Below, in pieces: positions 34,934 through 47,564 of a stretch of DNA of 64,000 bases. How positions within the stretch are numbered: the stretch's first letter is position 1; every line of letters starts with the position of its first letter. This DNA comes from Gnetum montanum (lineage: Eukaryota > Streptophyta > Gnetopsida > Gnetales > Gnetaceae), in assembly GCA_015680685.1 (NCBI GenBank), contig MNCI01000556.1:558711-622710 (forward strand), given 5' to 3'. Below the pieces are notes generated by a model. That model was given only the letters and a program-made list of their open reading frames with translations. It made no database searches and had not been told where the DNA came from. The position numbers were made by a program, and so were the translations under genes.

Positions 34934-37380
34934 AATGTCTCTCTCACACAAAAGTGACTATGCATTTTATAGAGAACACATTCATTAGAGAACTAACAAG
35001 ATATATGATGAAGAAGATTGGAGTGATCAACCTTATGTAGGGATTTCTTATGATCATGACCACCTTGATGACACCCAAATATTAAATTCACCTAAGGTAG
35101 ATAGTCTTTGAGAAGATGATGTATAACCTAGACTAGGGGAGGCCTCAAGTCCTAAGACTTCCTCAGAAGTAAGAAATGATAAATCATGGGATCTTGAGGA
35201 ACACTATAGAAGCCATGACATTTCTCCCAGTTTCTCATCTTCCTTTTTCCCTTCAACATATAGTTCTGAAAAAGATGAGTGTAGGTATAGAGATAGATAT
35301 CCATTAAAGGGTCAGACTAAAAACTTGAATCAAACCCATGGGAAAATTCAACAAAGTCACCATGAACTTAGGAACTTTCCTCACAATTTGTTTGATGATG
35401 ATGAACCCCTATTGGCCACTAAGAGCCTAACGCATATCACAGAGGCCATTAAGATATCTTGTATGCATCAAAAAAGAGTCAACCACCTAAGCTTGACATG
35501 AATAATATTCCAAAATTTATAAGAGGCTATGATTTAGATCCACAACAACATTTACAAGTCTTCCATGATGCCTATGCTCACTACAACATTGAAAGTGGAT
35601 GCCAAAAGCTTAACCTCTTTTCTAGGATACTAATTGATAAAGCCAAAGTGTGGTATGAATTGTTGAAACCAAACTCAATTCAATGATGGTCTACAATGTT
35701 ATAACTTTTCAACGAGAGATACCAAACCTATAAAAAAGTGTCCAATCTAAGGAGAAAAATCCAAGAGTGGAAACAAGAATAATATGAACCATTGGACATG
35801 AACTTAGATAGATATTATGTCTTATTGAATCAATGCCCAGGCCATGGTTTCTTTATGGAAGAGTGACTTTGCCACATCGTAGATGGGCTTCGTAGTGAAG
35901 GAAGGGCCACCCTTAGGATGTATGCCCCAGGGGAACTATATGAGCTCCAAGTCGATCAAGTCAAACAGATAGGATAGTGTATGAAAAAAGAAGAAGGACA
36001 AATGTGAAAATGGGAGAATATTGAGAAATCTCAATGGGACCTAACTCTTGAATCATAGGAGGTCCAAATTTATGGTAAGGAAAATGAAACCACTCTTGAT
36101 AAGGTTATTTTGCAATAAACTTTGCCTATAAAAGAGTCTATTGATGATTTAGAAAAAATGTTTAATAGGATGTCTCAGTGGATAAATGAAAATGTTACAA
36201 ATCTTTTTGATATGGTCATGGAGAAGATTATGCAACACATGCCAAAAAATCAAATAGGTAGAGAACATAGAACTCAGAAATAATTAGGAATACTTTTCGG
36301 CAAATGAGAAAAGTGGCTGATGAAAGTGAGACTAAAGGCTCCACCATAGACAAAGATGATGGATGTGACCTATGCATATATGACCATTTGAAGGGCCAAT
36401 TCTCCATATTTTTGCATCTACATGAGTATTGGGTAGGTGCCTTGAATTTGAAGTTTGTGTAAAAGCACATGATTAGGAGACTTCCTCTCTCACAAGATAT
36501 TTTTAGGTAGTCCCACCATCGATCATACCATCCTAATGGGACTTATTAATAGCCTCAACATCCTCAACCATAGTGGAAACAACCATAGTTGTGGGGGAGG
36601 CCACCACCACATTACCCATATTGATAGAAAATGCATGGCTATTATGTTTAACATCCTATTTCTCCAACTAGTTCTGCATCCTCTACTTCTAATTACCACT
36701 ACTACTCTCCTAAGTACCATCAACACATGACATTCCGTAAAGGATCACCACCTCAAGCCTATTACCATACAACCTAATATTAATATTCTCCTCATCCACC
36801 TCCTTATATGCCACCACCAGCAACTCAGGAAGGTTTCCTATCACAATATCAATAGACAAATGCTACTTGTTTTGCACATGTACATAGACATGCCAACACT
36901 AGTGGGTCTCAACCACAATGTAGGAAATTCCTATTTTGGAGAAAAGGTTGTAAGTCGAAGCAAACCATACATGGATCCATTGCATCATCTAAGCCAACAC
37001 AAGGCCAACCTGGTGCACTACCTTCCTTATCTAAACCAACATCCTCTAACCGTACACAAGGGCCACCATCTATTCGTACTCCAATCCCACATTCAACTAA
37101 TGAATCTACAAACATGGGAAGACAAATGAATCCATGCACACCATATCATACTCAAGGGTGCAATACTGGGCTAGTCATCCATAATTTTAACACACCTCAT
37201 ATTCTAACCCACCATACATATAACAATTAGGTGTGTGACCAATAATTTCTCTACCCAGCCACCACACCACCAACACACATCCATTGGCTAGGACATGAAA
37301 GGTTTCCAACATTTCATACATGCATGGATCCTATTTATACACTTATTAATCCTTTTCATAGCCAAATGTTTAGTCATGGG
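34934..37380 (+). pseudogene. gag of element C
   Basis: The ATG at 34934 (MSLSHKSDYAFYREH) matches the start of I's gag. A frame change near 35455 is followed by an open core at 35459-35686: KLDMNNIPKFIRGYDLDPQQ, then QVFHDAYAHYNIESG and KVWYELLKPNSIQ. More stops follow. The knuckle at 36364-36402 reads C-DL-C-IYD-H-LKGQ-F, with its last Cys lost. A Pro/His/Gln-rich stretch (36530-37130) runs directly into post-pol sequence, so protease and polymerase are missing. Confidence 0.78.
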
Positions 37381-39447
37381 GACTATCCCCCATTTTAGTC
37401 TTCAGGATTCTTAAGTGTTTTTCATTTTTTTATTTTACAACTTTTTGTTTTACACATTCTTTATTTTACATTTTCTTGTTTTCATGTTATTAATATTTTC
37501 TAATTTTTATATTACACCATCATTAGTACATTTACTATTTCTTGAATATTTTATACTTTATTTTATATTTTGTTTTATTTTGGTGTGATTTTCTAACTTT
37601 TTGTTCATAAGTGCTAGGTACTGTGGTAATGCGTTGATTGATGGTGGTATGTACTATTTTTGTTATTTGATTGTTGGTGTCTGGTTTTTGGCTTTGAATT
37701 TTATTATGGATGATTAGTACATGGTATATTTTTCATGTAATAGGTAGTGAGTCCATGACATCTATCCATCCACAAACTTTATGGTTTTTCTTGTTTTGAA
37801 AACATGCAATCCTATTTTCATTAATAAAACTTTAATAAATTTGTGACTTTGGTAGTTTTCAAAATTGGGAAGGATTCAAAGGTTTGAACAAGGTTTGACT
37901 TCAAGAGAATTTGGTATTCTTTGTGCATTTTTGTTTGCTTGGGTGCATGTTTATTTTCATGAATTTTTAACCATTCTATGTTGACCAATAAAGGAAGTTG
38001 AATAAGTCCTTTCATGGTGTGGTTATCATTAGAAAGAAGAAAATGATGAGAATTTAAAGCACACCCCTTGGACAAAATAAATACATCCATCCTTGCATGG
38101 TGTGGTTCTCATCCATAAAAAAAGGAAAAAAACTGATGAGAATTCAAAGCATACCCCTTGGACAAACTAAATGCAGGTGTCTTTGCATGGTGTGGTTTCC
38201 ATTTGAAAAAAAAAAGGAAATTTAAAGCACATACTTTAGACAAAATAAATGGGCTACAAGCACTGCTTATGGGACTAATCCCCTCTAACTAAGGCCCTTC
38301 CTCACTTCCTACTTCTCCTTTAATAAGGAACAATGATTTTCTATGGGAGAACTATTGTGTCTTAGGGGATGGACCAGTCTTAGAATGTTGATGCAAAGTC
38401 ACCGAACATGGTTGGTTTTGGTCTAGACTAAGGATGGATCCTATCAAGTCATTTAATCACAAAATCCACAATGGACTTTATGTGATCTTAATTAGGAACT
38501 TCATTCCACTCTCTTTCATCCATCTATGTTTTCCATGTCTCACCTCACTACCATTTTCATGTTCTTGATTTAATGTCTTGGTTTAATGTGTTGGAATTCT
38601 TAGTTAGTTACTTTTGGGTTTTTGTACTTAGCCTTCTATAACCATTAATCATCCACAAGGCCCATGGACACTTTGGTTTGAAGTTATGCAAGGTCATAAA
38701 AGGCCTATGCTTGCTTTGGGGGGGATCCACTTGCATATCTTTTGGTTGTGTTAGTTAAGTTGTTTACCCTTAGACACTCTTATAATCAAATCTTTTTGTT
38801 TACCCCATCAATGACATCCAATTATGCACATATTCACAACATTTTTTAGTGAACTTTCCTTTTTATTTTTGTGAATTATTACACCCTCTTAAAATATTTC
38901 CTTGGGCAAAATTTTTCAAATTTAATATACCACTTATCTATTTAACCCTATTTGTCAGCCTTCCCGCTAACACTACTAAAGGAATCAATCTATCACAATC
39001 ACAACATAGCTAAGTGTAACCACTGAAGAGACAAGGTACTTAATAGTTATGTGTTACACCTTAAATACTAATTCATTATTTTGTTGTGATTGTAGTGGGA
39101 AGCATGGATTGGAAGTGGGATTATCTTTACCAAGGATGATTCAATAGTATCATACAATGAGGACTATTCATGCTTGTTGGATCTCTTCTCTCTCTCTCTC
39201 TCATTCCTTTGCTGCCAAGAGGTGTTGGATGTCAATGTTATCTAAGGTGTTCACTTCTCTTATCATGAACATCCCCTATTATAAAAATTGTAATTCCATA
39301 CACTTGGACACTCAGAGTCTATCTATTTTATCTGAGTAAGTTTGTAATGTTAGTCAATAATTCCATACCTACCCAATATATTTTGTAAGGAACTTGTTCC
39401 TCATTTTGTTTAACTTGAGGACAAGTTTTCATTAAGTTGTGAGGGTA
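37381..39447 (+). other. Post-pol non-coding region with three hairpins
   Basis: T-rich tract at 37420-37570, three hairpin modules at 38016-38233, then GGGCTACAAGCACTGCTTAT (38251), TGCTTTGGGGGGGATCCACT (38709) and ATTAAGTTGTGAGGGTA before an LTR. Same order as in B, but no pol domains precede it. Whether it belongs to C or to another element ending in the LTR at 39448 is open. Confidence 0.65.
38016..38233 (+). other. Three tandem hairpin modules
   Basis: Copies at 38016-38065, 38099-38155 and 38189-38233, spaced about 83-90 bp. Outer arms GGTGTGG and CACACC, CATACC or CACATA. Inner stems: ATCATT facing AATGAT (copy 1), TTCTCAT with ATGAGAA (copy 2), TTTCC with GGAAA (copy 3). Each is followed by CCTTGGACAAA- or TTAGACAAA-like sequence. 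Confidence 0.62.
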
Positions 39448-40247
39448 TGATGAGTCATGTTTTGCCTAGCCTTGACATCAGAGACTTGACATCAGTGCCT
39501 TATATCGGAGCCTTGTATCAATTCCCTGATGTTGGAGCCCTAATGTTTGGTACTTGATATCGTGTATGCAAAATTCGAGCCAAGACACAATGTTAGATAC
39601 TTGATATCTTAGGGTAAACATCAGTCTATAAATATAGGGCTTAGGCTCATAATTTGGATATAATTTTTTAGTTAGAGTAGTGGAGCCCTTGTAGTTTGTT
39701 TTCTCTAGAGTTAGAATATTCCCAATGCATTCCCACAGAGTAATGTTTGTAATCATATGACATCTTTGTTTGAGTATGAAATACTTGGACACATTACATG
39801 ATTGACAATAAATAATGAGATTACTTCCATAATTGTAGCATCCACTTAGATTAGTATTATTTCTTTAATTATTTAATGCTTTCTTTAGTTAAACATTTTC
39901 GTTTATTATTATTTACTATTTCTTTCATGAAGCAAAATGCATACACCTTAATCATAAGTGTTTAAGTGGAAATACTTGGTAATCTGGAAGTATATCATTT
40001 GCCATAACTAGTGACATATACTTGGAAATCGCAAAAGTAGCCTCATGAAGTCCAAGACATGTACAAATTATTTAGTGTGGATACCAACATCATAGGCTAA
40101 TTTAGACTTATTTTCCATTATTCATTAATTAATCAATTTATCTCTTTCTATCATCAGGAGTAGCATAAAATTAGGAACAATATCATATGCCTCACTTTGG
40201 ACTATACCATATGTGATAAAGATACCACTAGTCCAAGTGGGAAGACA
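39448..40247 (+). repeat. Truncated LTR (element L)
   Basis: Begins TGATGAGTCATG after a polypurine-like GTGAGGGTA. U3 has GACATCAG/GATATC-type repeats, the TATA region is CTATAAATATAGG at 39629, and AATAAATAATGAG lies at 39807. It stops about 100 bases short of the expected CATCA end and joins sequence in the opposite orientation at 40248. It resembles the C LTRs but is more distant from either than they are from each other. Confidence 0.7.
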
Positions 40248-40742
40248 TCCATAAAAGAAAGTAAAACCATAGAGTGTGTGGATGGGTGGATGTTGTGGAC
40301 TCACTAACTATTACATGAAAAGAAACCATGTCCTAATTATCCATAACAAAATTCAAAGCTAGAAACCAAACACCAACAATCAAATAACAAAGATAGTACA
40401 TACCATCATCAATATGCATTACCAATGTCCCTAGCACTTATTAATAAAAATTTAGAAAATCACACCAAATAAAAGAAAAGATAGAAGAAAGTGTAAATTA
40501 TTCAAAAAATATCAAATGTACTAATGATGGTGTAAACAAAAATTAAAAAATATTAATAACATAAAATGAAAATATGTAAAACAAAGAACATGTAAAATAA
40601 AAAATTTTAAAGTAAAAAATGTGTAAAAGAAAAAAATTTGAAAAATTGAGGAGCTTCTTGAATGATTAGCATAGTTGATCATCTCCCCCATGACTAAGTT
40701 GAAAGGAGGAGATTTGAAATATGGAGTGTGGTTGTCCATCAA
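40248..40742 (-). other. Inverted piece of post-pol region
   Basis: Read on the minus strand it matches 37370-37770: NHSRSSS-coding end, T-rich tract, then GTAATAGTTAGTGAGTCCA. At 40742-40745 it meets plus-strand sequence matching 38340 onward. So about 500 bases are inverted and the middle part (with the hairpins) is lost. The T-rich stretch can encode a 73-residue hydrophobic peptide. Confidence 0.65.
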
Positions 40743-40744
40743 AT

Positions 40745-41781
40745 GAGGTTCTTATTGTGTTAGAGCACTCTTGTGTCTTAGGGGATGGATTCATCTTAGA
40801 ATGTCGATACAAAGTCACTGAAAGTGGTTGGTTTTGGTTTGGGATATGGATGGATGCTATCAAGTCATTTAATTGCAAAATCCACAAGGAACTTCATGCG
40901 ATCATAATTAGGAACTCCATTCCACTCTCTCTCTCTTATCCATCTATGCTTTCCATGTTCCACCTCATTGTCAGTTTCATGTTTTGGTTTTATGTGTCAG
41001 AATTCTTAGTTAGTTACTTTTAGGTTTTTGTACTTAACCTTCTATAACCATTAATCATCCACAGAGCCCACAAACTCTTTGGTTTGAAGTTATGCAAGGA
41101 CATAAAAGGCTTGTGCCTAATTTTTGGAGGACCCACTTGCATATCTTTTGGTTGGGTTAGTTAAGTTCTTTACCCTTAGACAATTTTACAATCAAGTTCT
41201 TTTTGTTTACCCCATCAATGACATCCAATTGTACACATCTTCATAATAGTTTTTAGTGAATTCTTCTTTTCATTGTTGTGAATTATTATACCTCTTCAAA
41301 TATTTCCTTGTATTAAAGTTTTTCAAATTTAATGGACTACTTAATTTAATTAACCCTATCTATTATCTTTCCCACTAACACTACTTATGAAAACAATCAA
41401 CCACAATCACAACCTAGCTAAGTGTAACTATTAATGAGAAAAGGCATTTAATAGTTATGTGTTACACATTACATACTAATTCATGATCCTGTTGTGATTG
41501 CAATGGGAAGCATGGACTGGAAGTGGAACTATCTTCACCAAGGATGATGTAGCAATACCGCATAATGAGAACCATTCATGATTGAAGGATCTCTTCTCTC
41601 TCTCTCATTCTCCTACTGCCAAGAGGTGTTGGATGTCAATATTCTCCAAGGTGTTCACTCCTCTTCTCATGAACATCCAATGTTATAAAAATTATAATTC
41701 TATACACTTGGGCACTCAGAGTCTATATGTCTATTACATCTGAGTTAATTTGTCATGTTATTTAATAATCCCATATCTACC
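40745..41781 (+). other. Post-pol remnant, interrupted by element D
   Basis: Matches 38340-39380 block by block (TTGTGTCTTAGGGGATGGAT, then GTGGTTGGTTTTGG, then AGTGTAACTATTAATGAG). Ends CCATATCTACC at the insertion point of D and resumes at 48408 with CTACCCAATATGTTATATTG, leading to the LTR at 48489. No gene. Confidence 0.72.
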
Positions 41782-42638
41782 TGATGAGTGGCAAGGTACC
41801 CCTACACTCAACCATATGAATACGAGCATTCTCACATGCGATCTGGTCGAACTCCGCAGATAGACTAGTTGTGGCACCTAGACAGTTATCCTTAGGTCAT
41901 AATTTGTTGTCTTCCCACCTGGACTAGTGTTATCTTTGTCATGTATGGTTTAGTCCAGAGTGAGGTGTATGATGTGGTTTCTAATCTAATGCTACTCCTG
42001 AAGGCAATGGAAAGTAATATTATCTAAGATAATAGGGAAAGGGTAAAAGAATCTAATCTAGCCTATCTGTATACATCTTGGACCTCATGCACGACTACCA
42101 CTAGGATTACCAAGCATAGATCCTAGGTACGCTACTGGGTTACCAAGTAGTCACACTTAAATGCTCGTAATCAAGTTGTACTCATTCCACGTCTAACGTG
42201 AGTTTAAGGGTGAGAGAGACTAATTAGGAAAGTAGTAAATAAAAATTAAATAAATAAATAAACAAAGTGAATGATACAATGATGAAGTAATCTTGATCTT
42301 TATTGCTGGTCATGTGCATGTCCAAGTACATCACACTCAAATAAAGGATGTCATACAATTACATTCATCACACTGTAGGTAAACATTTCTATCTCTAGAG
42401 GGATCAAACTGCCAAAGTTTAGCTACAATCTAACCTATGTTGTGAAACAAGGGAGAGCCTCTTCTTATTTATAGAAATTATAGCAGACTACGATATCACG
42501 TATGTGATATCATAGAGAAAGACGCGATGTCAAGTACACGATATCGTGGGGGATGCGATATTGTGGGGGATGCGATATCATGGTGGACACGATATTTCAT
42601 ATGCGATATCGTGGCCCATGCGATATTGCATCCCATCA
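41782..42638 (-). repeat. 3' LTR of element D
   Basis: Begins (plus strand) TGATGAGTGGCAAGGTACCC and ends ATTGCATCCCATCA. U3 (42480-42638) has at least six GATATC/GATATT repeats, such as GATGCGATATCATGG and CATGCGATATTGCATCC. Confidence 0.9.
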
Positions 42639-42704
42639 TACCCCCACGAATGAATAAAAACTCATCCTCGAGTTATAGTGATTACACAGTGGATAGGTAT
42701 GGAA

Positions 42705-43573
42705 TTATTGACTGACTAGAATGGATTCATGCCCTAGTGTGGAGTTAGAAAAAAATTGAGACACAACACAAAAGAAAATCCTATTATTACAAAATTGGTG
42801 AAACTCATGTAGTTCCTGCTTGTGGTGGCTTCTCCATAGGTGTCTTTCACTTTTTCTTGTGCTCCAGGTCTTGGGATTTGATGGCATTGAAGTATGGCCT
42901 GGTGTTTCTCCTCTTGTAAGGCCTTGAGGGCCGTGGCGCACATGTAAGTTTGCACTTGTGCAATAGAGGCATCCTAGTCAGCCTTCTCTTTTTCTTCCGC
43001 CACTCTTTTATTCTCTGTAAAGAGTTTATTAAGTTGCTCAATTCTAAAAGTGTCTAACTAGTTTTGAGCAACCTTTGGCCCTGTATTCGGAAGGTTTAAT
43101 ACTTCCAAAATGGCTTGAACAGAGAAATTAACAGTCACACCACAATTGTTAATCGTGGTACCTTCTTCTTTATTTTTCCAAAATTGGTACGTTTCCCCTA
43201 AGTACCGAGCACCGCTCTCAGAGAGGATAGGCTATAAGGGAGACCCTTTAAGGTGATCCCTAACCACCTCAAGAGTGAACTCTATGAATGATTCAAAGTT
43301 CAATTCCACAATTACCGCAGCGAATGTGGACTTCTCATAGATAGCCTGAACACAATCTTGGGGCAATGTGAGTTGTTGTCCCCATTCAGGGGTTGTAGCA
43401 ACTCCTCCTTCTGGCTACCCAGACTTTCCGATAGGAGGTTCATCTTGATGAATGCTAAATGATTGCTCCTCCTATTCTACATGTTGTTCGGAAGGTCTTT
43501 GTCTTCCACCTCTTTGAGCTCATTTGCTTCAACCTTGGGTAAGACCTTCCTGCTGTCCAAGTTTTGGGGCCAT
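42705..43573 (-). pseudogene. Extra post-pol gene (aORF) of element D
   Basis: Starts MAPKLGQQEG at 43573. Core: LNFESFIEFTLEVVRDHLKG, SESGARYLGETYQFWKNKEE, then CGVTVNFSVQAILEVLNLPN. The C-terminal part is Lys/Glu-rich and coiled-coil-like (IAQVQTYMCATALKALQEEK). Stops near 43530, 43490, 43450, 43230 and 43056 break it. At about 285 codons it is much shorter than A's copy. Shared location and core with A and C show it is an inherited part of the element. Confidence 0.65.
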
Positions 43574-45960
43574 TTGTAATCACATGGACCAAGCATTAGT
43601 AATTTCATTTTTGAAGTTAAGTTATACCTTACTGCTTGCCTTAATTAATGATCTTATGTTATCACGTGTGATAGTGCCCAAAAGTATGTAATAATGAGTC
43701 CTGTGACCTAGGTGGTTTATATTTTAGTTTCCTGGTATACTTAGGGATTAAATGATTTTTAGGCACAATTATTCTAAGTGTTATAGTTAATTATCCTAGT
43801 TGATGTCCTTTGGGCGATGATAAATTTCAAAAACGTTAGGCACTTTTCGGCAAGTGTCCCTCCCCCACGACTAAATTGAACACTCTAGGTTCAAGTAGGT
43901 TCAAATGGAATTAAAATCGAAGTAGTAGCGAGTGAGATATGAGGAAAAAAACAAGGGTCACTCAATTGTAAGTCACAAAGAAAAATTTCAAAAACTCCCC
44001 TCGTGTGAATGACAAAATGACGCTAAGTGTTGTAGGGGGGATGACCTATTTATAGGTAGCAGGAACGCGATATCGCATACGATACATTGCGTATGTGATA
44101 TCTCGTCCCTAGTGATGTGAGACACCATGAAAATACCAACTTTTTAAATGATTTTCTTGAAATTAACATTGGAAATTAAGGACATTGGTTATTATCAAGG
44201 AGTTCTAAGGTAATTTCATGAATTCGAGAGGCACCATTAATGATGATGGTGTGGATTTTATTAATAAAACCTTGGGTGGTAAGAAAAAGGGTATGTAATG
44301 GTATATCAAAACATGAAAATTAAGAGGGATAATAGTAGGGAAAAAATGTTATGAAAAATTATGCTAAGGGTAAGAAATGGTGTGTGAGCTATGTCATAAG
44401 TGAAGATTACAAAAAATTACACAAGTGGGTCCTCCCCAAAGCAGGTTCCAACCTATAATGCCCTTGTGTAACCACACTTAAAGTGTCCGTGGACACTAGA
44501 AGGGTCAAATGTAATCCACACTAACTCCACAAAACACACACATGTAAATATCACTGGAATGAGATGAAAATTCTATGCTACATGGGACATGAGCAACAAT
44601 TACACGAACATTGAGATGAGATGAACTATTGAAAGGGATTGTAGAGATTGGGACATGAGGTAACTGACCTAGGGCATAGTGAATCCTGTGTGTAAAGCAT
44701 GATTAATGTGTCATTAACCCATCGTTCCAAGATTAAGACCAAGTCCATTCCTCTAATCAGTAACATCGCATTGTTTCATCCCATGATGAGCAACTATGAG
44801 AGTACCATAACAACAAGTCGTATGATCACTTGATGTTTTGTTCAAGGGAGGAGTGATTTTTGTTTTGTGGCACTTTTCTTTTCCTCCTTTTTTTCCTCCT
44901 TCTTTCCTTTTGTTTCTGAATACTAAATCTAGATAAATCGCCAACCTTCAGGCATGGGTGCATGTCTTTCCAGTGGGATCCCCTAAAACAACGTTTGATT
45001 TTTGAGTGCCCTTTGATTACTCTTACTTCCACTTTTTATTAGATCTACAAGGATCTTTGTACGACCATGTTGCATGATAATATTCATAGTCATCACCAAA
45101 GAGAATCCACAGGTCTCCTTGATGTCACACCCTAATCATTCCCTCTTGGTCCATCCTTCTTCATTCTGGGTACAATGAACACAAATTAATTTTAAGCTTT
45201 AAGAATTTCAAGAATATCACTATACCCTTGAACATAACCTCTTATTTGTAGAGTGGATGAGTGCATGTAATGGGTTCACTATTCCAAATAATTGGTCACT
45301 TGATACTTGATAACATAAAACACACCTCAACCAATGATCCACATGAGTGTTTTATTCATAGAAGAGATTACTTACAAAAAATGTAAAAAGAAAAAAATAC
45401 TAACAAAACAAAAAGACAAAAGGATAAAATAAGAAGTTCAAAAATGAAAAACTGGAGAACAAAAATTGACAATTTAAAGAAAAAGAAAAATATTTATTAA
45501 TCTTGCTTGTTAGAATGAGGGATATCCATCATAGCTAAATGGTCGAGGACAACAAAGATTAATAAATGGAAGATGAGGATCCTTGCATGTTGGAAGTGTT
45601 GAGGCCTGGTCATATTTACTCCATCGGGTTTCACACACTTCATTATAGTAAGCATAGTGGGGAAATTTATATGATGTAGTTCCCATATAATGAGTTGACC
45701 CACTATGATGTTTGTGACCGTTAGATGGTATGCAAGGATTGGGTTGTCGCTCTCCATGGTTGTGTTCATTTGGCTGGATTGTTGTTGGAGTGTGAGTTGG
45801 TGGCCCTTATGAAGTTACATGAGGCATTGGGTTCGAAGGTAAGGATGCACCACATTGTGGGACTTGTGCTAGGTTGGAAGATGCAATGGCCTTGGAATTG
45901 TGTTGTCCCTTATTATGGGGGTGTTAAAGAAGGGGCGCTTTGGATGTTGAAGAGGCTTTT
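43574..45960 (-). other. Post-pol region of element D
   Basis: On the minus strand, after the gag tail, an open 90-codon stretch (45769-45497) ends near the T-rich tract 45480-45350. Non-coding sequence follows to the aORF start. Scattered matches to other post-pol regions occur (GGGTCCTCCCCAAAGCAGG at about 44428, AATGCCCTTGTGT). I find no hairpin module here. Confidence 0.55.
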
Positions 45961-47440
45961 CACTGTTGTTGGAAAAAAGAGAACATGTAGTGTTCGAAGG
46001 TTGTTGTTATGGTGCAGGTACCTTAGGAACAATTGGTGGCACTGTGGAAGGAGGGAAAGGATGAGATTGTTGAAAGTTAGGAAGCGTATAATGGGTTGAT
46101 AGTATTTTGGAGAATAGTAATGTGGTGAGATAGAGTATGTTGGCCCAGTTGCAGAAAGAAGATGTTGAACATGATAAGAATTTGGATTTGGATGATATGA
46201 AGGGTGTCTCGAATCTAAGGGTGGTCTCCCCCATGATTGGGATTGTTGCCACTGTGATCGAACACAGTATCTCTGTACGAACTCTAGATGTAACGTATTT
46301 CCCCAATGCTCATGTAAATGTAACAATATTGGACATTGGCCCTTGGGGTGATTGTACAAGAATATGTTGCATTCATACGTATGATTGGTAGTTTAGCTTT
46401 TATTTTCCTTATCCCTTATTTCTGATTATCTACTATTTTTTCTTGCTTCTTGGGTTGTCAAAGCTCTATCTCCAATGATATTGATATATTCTCCACACTT
46501 TTTATACGTCCATTCCAACATCTTATTGATCTTTGCCTCGGCTTCTTCTAATGTTTGTTGTATTAGCAAAGATGATGTTTCCACCTTGAGATTGGTTGAT
46601 TTCTCTTTGTTATGATCATGGACCTTTGTTAAGTTAAGATTTTGGCCCTGTTGATGTTTTTCAACACTCTCCCATATGGCTAATTCTCCTTCTTATTTTG
46701 CTACCCACTTAATAAGCTCTTGGATTTGATGGGTTTGTAGTTTGTATAATTGACCTTGGGCATACATTCCTAAGGTCTCTCTTGTTTCATTACGTAGCCC
46801 ATCAATGATATGGTAAATTAGCCTTTCCTCGGAAAACCCATGGCCTAGACAGTTGTTTAAGAGTACATAATATCTTTCTAAGGCCATGTCCAAGGGTTCA
46901 TGTTGTGCTTATTTCCATCCTTGGATTTGTTTCCTCGAGGCTGACACTCTTGCATAAGTTTGATATTTTTCATTAAAAACTTCTACCATTGTTGACCAGC
47001 GTCGTATCAAATTTTGTTTTAATGATCTATACCATACTTTTGCTTAGTCAACAAGTGTCATGGGAATGAGCTTAAGTTTTTGCCACCCATTATAAATGTT
47101 GTTCCATGTGTAGGCATAGTAGAAGGCTTGTAAATGTTGATACAGATCTAAGTCATAGCCTCCTAAAAATTTGGGAAAGTTATTTAAATCAAGCTTGGGT
47201 AGATGGCTCTCTTTATGATGCCTACGTGAGATTCGAATAGCCTCTTGTATTTGCATTAAGCTTGTAGTGGCCAGTAGGGGTTCATCATCATCGGGTAAGT
47301 TATGCTTTCATGCGTTGGGATGATGTTGTTTTCATTCATGTTCATAAGAAACTCCCACTTCAGGTTGTCTACTCCAATCTTCATCGTTATATAGTTCATT
47401 GGTTCTCCAATGAACTTCCTCACCAGATGTGGCATTTTAT
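45961..47440 (-). pseudogene. gag of element D
   Basis: Homologous to I's gag over its length. 47256-47044 reads KLDLNNFPKFLGGYDLDLYQ then HLQAFYYAYTWNNIYNGWQK; 46893-46693 reads MALERYYVLLNNCLGHGFSE then IDGLRNETRETLGMYAQGQL. The knuckle at 46371-46333 reads C-NI-F-LYN-H-PKGQ-C, one Cys lost. It is followed by PILLHLHEHWGNTLHLEFVQ and a Pro/Gln/His-rich tail. Several stops are CAA/CGA-to-stop type. Confidence 0.83.
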
Positions 47441-47545
47441 GTGAATTTATGTGACTTTTTATAATTACTTATTTCTAAGAGATATATCATTAAGTCCTTT
47501 TACAACAACCTTGTATGATATAACTAATCTAGATAGCTAGCACCG

Positions 47546-47564
47546 TCCCCAGCAATGGTGCCAA
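47546..47564 (-). promoter_or_regulatory. Primer-binding site of element D
   Basis: Minus strand TTGGCACCATTGCTGGGGA next to the 5' LTR. Tat/Athila-type. Confidence 0.85.

Noticed and set aside
46137-46391. 84-codon plus-strand frame inside element D
   Set aside because: Antisense to D's gag knuckle and Pro-rich tail; the minus strand matches element I closely.
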